The translations under genes were made by a program, and so were the position numbers. The notes under the pieces are model-generated. The model did not search any database, was not told the origin of the DNA, and saw only the letters and a program-made list of their open reading frames with translations. Source: an uncultured Clostridia bacterium (lineage in GTDB: Bacteria > Bacillota > Clostridia > Christensenellales > Aristaeellaceae). Taken from it: a stretch of 10,650 nt of DNA. Within the stretch, counting starts at the first letter, position 1; each line of letters starts with the position of its first letter. The stretch is from positions 1-10,650 of the forward strand of contig CALGYL010000191.1 of NCBI GenBank assembly GCA_937934775.1. Direction: 5' to 3'. Below, piece after piece: positions 6,580-10,650 of the stretch.

Positions 6580-6612
6580 TATGAACCCAGGGCGACGCGA
6601 CGCGAGCCTTCC

Positions 6613-6648
6613 GATTGGGCAAAAGCCATGGCCTTCGGCCCGCCAATC
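6613..6648 (-). other. Y-shaped structured segment in hup 3' region
   Basis: GATTGG (6613-6618) and CCAATC (6643-6648) are perfectly complementary and enclose two small hairpins, GGC-AAAA-GCC and GGCC-TTC-GGCC. The segment begins 9 nt after the hup stop codon and is followed by a GCGTCGCGTCGC tract and then the terminator. It could stabilise the hup messenger or be part of a dispersed repeat. I know of no named RNA family with this form, and the fold is an inference from complementarity alone. Confidence 0.4.
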
Positions 6649-6656
6649 TTTGCGTT

Positions 6657-6926
6657 TTACAGCGCGTCCTTGAAGGTCTTGCCGGCTTTGAAAACCGGGA
6701 TTTTGGACGAGGGGATCTCGATGGTTTCGCCGGTAGCGGGGTTACGGCCGGAATGCGCGGCGCGCTCTTTGACTTCGAAACTGCCAAAGCCAACCAGCTG
6801 CACCTTGTCCCCCGCCTTGAGCGCCGAGGTCACGGTATCGACAAAGGCGTCGAGCGCCTTTTCGGCCTGCTTGCGCTCGAGCCCGGACTTCTCGGCAATC
6901 TGCGCGATCAGAGTAGCCTTGTTCAT
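6657..6926 (-). CDS. hup: HU-type histone-like DNA-binding protein
   Basis: This 89-residue protein is HU, a small dimeric nucleoid protein that bends and compacts DNA. It opens MNKATLIAQIAEKSGL, runs through the helical dimer core, then VQLVGFGSFEVKERAAHSGRNPATGE. The last part is the DNA-binding arm with the RNPATGE tip, whose proline intercalates in DNA. PVFKAGKTFKDAL ends the chain. Length and sequence are standard for Bacillota HU. The ATG at 6926 is chosen on family alignment; GGAGG lies about 10 nt ahead, a slightly long spacing. An upstream in-frame extension to 6956 adds 10 residues not seen in the family. The 101-bp gap to mazG should hold its promoter, but I could not identify a convincing one. 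A strong terminator lies downstream. Confidence 0.96.
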   Translation of the reverse strand: MNKATLIAQIAEKSGLERKQAEKALDAFVDTVTSALKAGDKVQLVGFGSFEVKERAAHSGRNPATGETIEIPSSKIPVFKAGKTFKDAL

Positions 6927-7027
6927 GAAAGGAACACCTCCACAATATGATTGCAATCTACAGCGTTAAGGCAACTGTTCCGTTATCCATTCGACCCGTC
7001 CTGCAGGTTTTCCTGCCATTTGGGCGA

Positions 7028-8440
7028 TCAATTGGCATTTTTTACATTGTTCCGCTTTACCCGGTCCCAATAGACGTCCATCTCGGCCAGCGACATGTCC
7101 TCCATGCGCTTTCCATCGTCCAGAATCAGCCGCTCGGTGGCTTCAAAGCGCCCAACGAACTTCTCGGTCGCGGCACCCAGCGCAAGCTCCGGCTGGATTT
7201 TGGCAAGCCTGGCAACGTTGACGGCGGCGAACAGAAGATCCCCCAGTTCCTCCTCCACGCCCTGGCCCGTCTTCAACGCCTCCAGCACTTCGCCCGCTTC
7301 CTCAATCACCTTGGGCAGGGCTTCGGCCGCGTTTGACCAATCAAACCCGACGCCCGCGGCCTTTTTCTGCACCTTTTCGGCGCGCATCAGGGCGGGCAGG
7401 CCGCGCGTCACGGCGCGCATGGCCTCGGCTTGGGTATTCAGCTTCTTTTCCTGTTTTTTGACCTGCTCCCACAGAACCAGCACTTCGTCAGGGGTGGCGG
7501 CGCTGGCGTCCCCGAACACGTGGGGATGGCGGGTGATGAGTTTCAGGCAGATGGCGCTGGTCACGTCGTCGGAGGAGAATTCACCGTGCTCCCGGGCAAT
7601 TTCCGCATGCAGCGCAACCTGCAGCAGCAGGTCGCCCAGTTCGTCGTACAGCGCGGCCGAATCGCCCCGGTCGATGGCGTCCACCACCTCGTAGGCTTCC
7701 TCCACCACGTTGGTGCGCAGACTTACGTGGGTCTGCTTAATGTCCCAAGGACAGCCGTCCGGCGCGCGCAGCTTTCGGACGATGGCGTTCAGCTGGTCGT
7801 AACCGAAGCGGGTCAGCCCGGTCAGCTCCGTCGCGGCCGGGGCCAGGACCGATGTGCGGTGGTCGTACTTTTGCAGCCTGTCCAGATCGCACAGCGGGAT
7901 TTCATGGATCCCAGCGCCGTCCGACACCAGAACTTTTGTCTCTTCAGGGTATCGCTCCATCAGCCGGAGCTTGACCTCGGACGCCAGTTCCCGGGAATCC
8001 ATCTCACGAATCAGCGCGGCCTGATCGGAGGACGGCTGCCATAAGGAACAGTCGCAGGCGGCGGCGCAGTCCGCCGGGCCCGCGGCATAGGCGGTCAGCG
8101 CGCCGTCCACCGGCACGCCGGGAACCAGGCAGGTCAGCGCCGGGTGCCCCACGGCGAGCCGCCGGACGCTTTCATCCCGGAGGTCCAGTACGCCGTAAAC
8201 CAGTTCGCCCTCTTCCGAAAGGCGCTCGATCTCGGCCGCGATCCTATCTTGAAGGTCGTCAAAGTCGTCCGCCTGGTCGTATAGCGCGTCCAGATTGGAA
8301 TATGGAAGGCCGCGCTCATCCATCCAGCCGGCCGCGCCGCAGCGCGCGGTGCGCAGGAGGACGCGCGCCGGGCCGGACAGCAGCGTTTTTGCGCGGTCCG
8401 TCAGGTCCTGGGCGTCAAGGCCCAGGCCGACGATGGTCAT
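7028..8440 (-). CDS. mazG: MazG/YabN-type NTP pyrophosphatase with decayed methylase domain
   Basis: The 470-residue protein has the YabN layout. Residues 1 to about 195 correspond to a tetrapyrrole-type SAM-dependent methylase domain, with MTIVGLGLDAQ at the start, VLLRTA at 27-32 and LYDQADDF at 53-60. Two MazG domains follow, about 212-311 and 345-450. The first has WDIKQTH, EEAYE (247-251) and DELGD (266-270); the second has EEAGE (380-384) and EELGD (397-401). The acidic residues bind magnesium. MazG enzymes hydrolyse nucleoside triphosphates, including damaged ones, to monophosphate and pyrophosphate. The methylase domain has lost the usual GPGD and VPGHP loops (see findings). I prefer the ATG at 8440: a longer GTG start at 8491 would begin ahead of the -10 box of the gene's own promoter. 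A loosely spaced GAGG precedes the ATG. Confidence 0.93.
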   Translation of the reverse strand: MTIVGLGLDAQDLTDRAKTLLSGPARVLLRTARCGAAGWMDERGLPYSNLDALYDQADDFDDLQDRIAAEIERLSEEGELVYGVLDLRDESVRRLAVGHPALTCLVPGVPVDGALTAYAAGPADCAAACDCSLWQPSSDQAALIREMDSRELASEVKLRLMERYPEETKVLVSDGAGIHEIPLCDLDRLQKYDHRTSVLAPAATELTGLTRFGYDQLNAIVRKLRAPDGCPWDIKQTHVSLRTNVVEEAYEVVDAIDRGDSAALYDELGDLLLQVALHAEIAREHGEFSSDDVTSAICLKLITRHPHVFGDASAATPDEVLVLWEQVKKQEKKLNTQAEAMRAVTRGLPALMRAEKVQKKAAGVGFDWSNAAEALPKVIEEAGEVLEALKTGQGVEEELGDLLFAAVNVARLAKIQPELALGAATEKFVGRFEATERLILDDGKRMEDMSLAEMDVYWDRVKRNNVKNAN

Positions 8441-8482
8441 CGGGTGCAAATCCTCGTCCCCTTTCGCGTGTTGACAGGCTTC

Positions 8483-8511
8483 ATTATACACGTTCGCCCG
8501 CCGGCACGCAA
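8483..8511 (-). promoter_or_regulatory. Vegetative promoter for mazG
   Basis: On the minus strand TTGCGT (8511-8506), a 17-bp spacer and a perfect TATAAT (8488-8483) lie in the short gap between spoVT and mazG. Transcription would begin near 8476, 36 nt before the ATG at 8440. This gives mazG a vegetative supply independent of forespore expression of spoVT, and it decides the start codon of mazG. Confidence 0.75.
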
Positions 8512-8524
8512 TCGGGGAGAAGGA

Positions 8525-9079
8525 TTATTGTTCCATCTGCCTGCCGACGATGGTGGCGGTGGTCTCGGCCACCTTCATGTCGATGTCGGTCATCGCCACG
8601 CCGTTCTCCCGGGAGAGAAGCATCAGCGCGCCGATCACCTCGCCGTCCACCAGGATGGGCGTCAGAATCTGGGCAGTGTAGCCCTCGGGGGTATCGCCCA
8701 CGGTGATGGGCAGCATCTTGGCGCCGTCGGCCTGATTGAGCAGCAGCGTCTGCCGCGCCTGCACCGCCTGGTCGATCTCCGGGCTGAGCGCCTTTTCCCA
8801 CAATTCTTTCTTGGGCGCGCCGGAGGCGGACACCACCATGTCCCGGTCGCAAATGCAGGCGATGTGCCCCAGCGTCCGGTGCAGGGAATCGGTGTAGTCC
8901 TTGGCGATGGCGGCAATCTCGCCGATCGGGGAATACTTTTTGAGCACGACCTCGCCGTCGTGATCGGTAAAAATTTCCAGGGGATCTCCTTCGCGGATAC
9001 GGAGCGTCCGCCTGATTTCCTTGGGAATGACCACGCGACCCAGTTCGTCAATTCTGCGAACGATGCCCGTTGCTCTCAT
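8525..9079 (-). CDS. spoVT: Stage V sporulation transcription regulator SpoVT
   Basis: This 184-residue protein matches SpoVT closely. Residues 1 to about 50 are an AbrB-type swapped-hairpin DNA-binding domain, with MRATGIVRRIDELGRVVIPK and IRRTLRIREGDPLEI. A GAF-like domain follows, about 56-180, the usual full length. In B. subtilis SpoVT acts in the forespore late in sporulation, adjusting sigma-G genes up or down, including its own. Here the upstream region carries a sigma-G type promoter, agreeing with that role. The ATG at 9079 is chosen because the family begins exactly at MKATG/MRATG. A TTG two codons earlier (9085) has slightly better spacing from AAGGAAAGGA and cannot be excluded. 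Its presence is strong evidence that the organism belongs to an endospore-forming lineage. Confidence 0.97.
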   Translation of the reverse strand: MRATGIVRRIDELGRVVIPKEIRRTLRIREGDPLEIFTDHDGEVVLKKYSPIGEIAAIAKDYTDSLHRTLGHIACICDRDMVVSASGAPKKELWEKALSPEIDQAVQARQTLLLNQADGAKMLPITVGDTPEGYTAQILTPILVDGEVIGALMLLSRENGVAMTDIDMKVAETTATIVGRQMEQ

Positions 9080-9137
9080 GTCCAAAACAATCCTTTCCTT
9101 CCATTGGCGCGCCGCCTGTGAGCGCTTTTGTCAGGGA

Positions 9138-9167
9138 TAGTATTTTGTGGAGGTAGGCTTTTTATTC
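9138..9167 (-). promoter_or_regulatory. Forespore sigma-G type promoter for spoVT
   Basis: On the minus strand GAATA (9167-9163) matches the sigma-G -35 pattern GHATR. An 18-bp spacer leads to AATACTA (9144-9138), which differs from the -10 pattern CATNHTA only in the first base. The spacing is that of sigma-G sites. Transcription would begin near 9131, about 50 nt before the spoVT start codon. The B. subtilis gene is known to be read by sigma-G, which supports the match. Sigma-F, with overlapping preferences, might also read it. Confidence 0.72.
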
Positions 9168-9272
9168 GCTCTCCCGCGCGCGGCCTCGGGGTGAAAGCTT
9201 TGCGGCCGGCGGCAGGAAAGCGCGGGCGCACCGTCGAACTAAGTATGGAAAACCCACATTGGAGGAAATTGC

Positions 9273-10349
9273 ATGCGTCTTTTGCACATGGCCGACGCGC
9301 ATTTTGGCAAACGCTTTTCCTCGTCCCGCTTTGGCGCGGAAAGCGCTTTAAAGCGGCGCAAAACGCTGGAAGAGGCGCTCCGGCTGACGGTCCGGTACGC
9401 GAACGAGAACGAAGCGGACGCGATTCTGTGCGCGGGCGATCTGATCGAATCCGGCGAGATCCGGCCAAGCGACCTGAAAACGCTGGACGACATCCTGTCG
9501 GGGCTTTCGCGCGCAAAAATGTACGTGGTCGCGGGCAATCACGATCCGCTGGACGCCTTCAGCCCCTACCGGCGGCTTGAGACGGACAAGCTGGTCCTCC
9601 TGCCGCCCGGCTACAGCCGAACGATGCTGTCAGGGGACACCGCGCTGCACGCCTACTCCTTTCCGGAGGCGGTACAACGCCTGAACCCGCTGGAGGGCCT
9701 GCCGCTCGACATGGACGCGCCTAGGAACCTTCTGATGCTGCACTGCGACGCCATCAGCCCGACCAGCGACTACCTCCCGGCGCGGATGGACTTTCTCCGA
9801 CGGTTCGACTACTGCGCGCTGGGCCACGTGCACCAGCCGCTGCTGCTTGCGCCGGGCATCCGCTACGCGGGCTCGCTTCTGGGGTTGGATCGGAACGAGA
9901 CCGGCCCCCGGGGCTTCGTCGTAATCGATCTGCGGGATAAGATTGCGGATCATTTTCATCCGCTGCCCTTGCCGACCTATGAGAGCTTTCCGGTCGAGAT
10001 TGCCGCCGGTATGCGCGACGGCGCCGTCGAGGCGCGCATCCTGGAGGCGCTTGCCGTGCTGCCCGGGGACAGCCTGTGCTCCGTGACGCTGACCGGCGCC
10101 CACGCAGCCGGGCTCCGGCCGGACACGGAAGCGATGGCCGAGCGCCTCCGAGGCCTCGGTCATCCCGTGTACCTGATCGATCAGACCCGCCCGGCCTACG
10201 ACCTTTCCGCGCTGGCCGGAGAGCACCGGGACGACCTGATCGGGCAGGTTGTCGCCTCCTTCGGTCCGGAAGACGCGCTGGATGAAAAAGGAAGGCTGGC
10301 GCTGGAGTACGCGCTGACCGCGCTAATGGAAGGGGGCCGCAGGGCATGA
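9273..10349 (+). CDS. SbcD/YhaO-type metallophosphoesterase nuclease
   Basis: The 358-residue protein has the full set of calcineurin-like phosphoesterase motifs found in Mre11/SbcD nucleases: HMADAH (5-10, Asp8 and His10), CAGDLIES (53-60, with Asp56), AGNHD (87-91), LHCD (156-159) and GHVH (184-187). These residues hold two manganese ions and cut DNA ends. The C-terminal part, after about residue 215, is the variable capping region, ending in a glycine- and arginine-rich tail. Such nucleases work with an ABC-type ATPase, and the next gene overlaps this one by 4 nt (ATGA) and encodes such an ATPase. That pairing, and the moderate length, resemble B. subtilis yhaO-yhaN more than classical sbcD-sbcC. 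The ATG at 9273 follows GGAGG. No good promoter was found in the 193-bp gap from spoVT. Confidence 0.88.
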   Translation: MRLLHMADAHFGKRFSSSRFGAESALKRRKTLEEALRLTVRYANENEADAILCAGDLIESGEIRPSDLKTLDDILSGLSRAKMYVVAGNHDPLDAFSPYRRLETDKLVLLPPGYSRTMLSGDTALHAYSFPEAVQRLNPLEGLPLDMDAPRNLLMLHCDAISPTSDYLPARMDFLRRFDYCALGHVHQPLLLAPGIRYAGSLLGLDRNETGPRGFVVIDLRDKIADHFHPLPLPTYESFPVEIAAGMRDGAVEARILEALAVLPGDSLCSVTLTGAHAAGLRPDTEAMAERLRGLGHPVYLIDQTRPAYDLSALAGEHRDDLIGQVVASFGPEDALDEKGRLALEYALTALMEGGRRA

Positions 10350-10650
10350 TTGTCAGAATGCTGTCGCCGGTGTCCTTCGGCCGGTTTCAAAACCGGGAAA
10401 TCCCGCTGGACCCGGGTGTCAACCTGATCGAAGCGCCCAACGAAGCGGGAAAATCCACGCTGGCCGCGTTCATCAGCGGCATGCTGTACGGCTTTTACCG
10501 GCGGGACGTGAAAAAACGCCTCTACGCGCCGGCTTACGACCGCTACCTGCCCTGGAACAATCCCGGCAAGTACTTCGGCGCGATGATTCTGGAGCACGAG
10601 GGCGCTTTGTACCGGCTGGAGCGCAACTTTCTGAGTGGCGACGTCAAGCT
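10346..10650 (+). CDS. YhaN/SbcC-type AAA ATPase, N-terminal part only
   Basis: Only the first 101 codons are in the window. The protein begins MIVRMLSPVSFGRFQNREI, the usual first strands of RecF/SMC-like ATPases. The Walker A motif is APNEAGKST at residues 32-40, where the family more often has GPNEAGKST. The segment YGFYRRDVKKRLYAPAYDRY, with a following WNNPGKYFGAMILEHEG and YRLERNF, fits the YhaN group. Coiled coils and Walker B would lie beyond the right edge. The start overlaps the nuclease stop codon (ATGA), so translation is coupled and the two should act as one complex on DNA ends. YhaN rather than SbcC is a preference from the look of the N-terminus. Confidence 0.85.
   Translation, partial: MIVRMLSPVSFGRFQNREIPLDPGVNLIEAPNEAGKSTLAAFISGMLYGFYRRDVKKRLYAPAYDRYLPWNNPGKYFGAMILEHEGALYRLERNFLSGDVK

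Noticed and set aside
6945..6974. TTGCCT and TCATAT as a hup promoter
   Set aside because: The predicted transcript would begin inside the hup ribosome-binding site, which makes it unworkable; no better site was found in the gap.
7001..7016. Hairpin GCAGG-TTTT-CCTGC just after mazG
   Set aside because: The stem is only 5 bp and is not followed by a T tract on the mazG strand, so it is not called a terminator.
8441..8491. Longer mazG reading from a GTG at 8491
   Set aside because: The added residues have no family match and the codon lies ahead of the TATAAT box, so it would not be on the transcript.

Overview
The window looks like chromosomal DNA from a GC-rich, endospore-forming member of the Bacillota, most likely class Clostridia. 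Three things support this: a spoVT gene with a forespore sigma-G type promoter, the spoVT-mazG-hup-rqcP gene order typical of spore-formers, and a SAM-I (S-box) riboswitch in front of metK. By eye the DNA is about 60% G+C. I see no tRNA, rRNA, CRISPR array, transposase or phage gene. Every gene recognised is a core or housekeeping type except one secreted protein of unknown function.

Layout, left to right. (1) 1-683, minus: metK, cut by the left edge. (2) 684-1036: a divergent control region. It holds the metK promoter, a full SAM-I aptamer and an intrinsic attenuator on the minus strand, and a separate promoter for the next gene on the plus strand. (3) 1037-2253, plus: a secreted acidic protein and a nitroreductase, 17 nt apart. 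(4) 2254-2438: a gap between converging genes with a 105-nt self-complementary element and a perfect GC hairpin. (5) 2439-6956, minus: hup, rqcP, ispDF, ahcY and mtaD in order of transcription, with an intrinsic terminator between hup and rqcP. (6) 7028-9079, minus: mazG and spoVT, each with a recognisable promoter. (7) 9273-10650, plus: an SbcD/YhaO-type nuclease and the start of its YhaN/SbcC-type ATPase partner, cut by the right edge.

How the genes work together. metK makes S-adenosylmethionine (SAM), and its leader senses SAM. The ahcY and mtaD genes handle the products of SAM use, S-adenosylhomocysteine (SAH) and methylthioadenosine. They sit 9 nt apart on the same strand. The ahcY product is the short form, without the C-terminal Lys/Tyr tail, and its adenine-side motif differs from the classical enzyme. 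Together with the deaminase next door, this raises the possibility of the deaminate-then-hydrolyse route through S-inosylhomocysteine. SpoVT is a sporulation regulator, MazG is an NTP pyrophosphatase fused to a decayed methylase domain, HU is a nucleoid protein, RqcP works in ribosome quality control, and IspDF carries out two steps of the MEP isoprenoid pathway.

No wholly new system is evident. The points most worth a second look are the mtaD-ahcY pair, the 105-nt element at 2254-2358, the decayed methylase domain in MazG, and the sigma-G promoter of spoVT.
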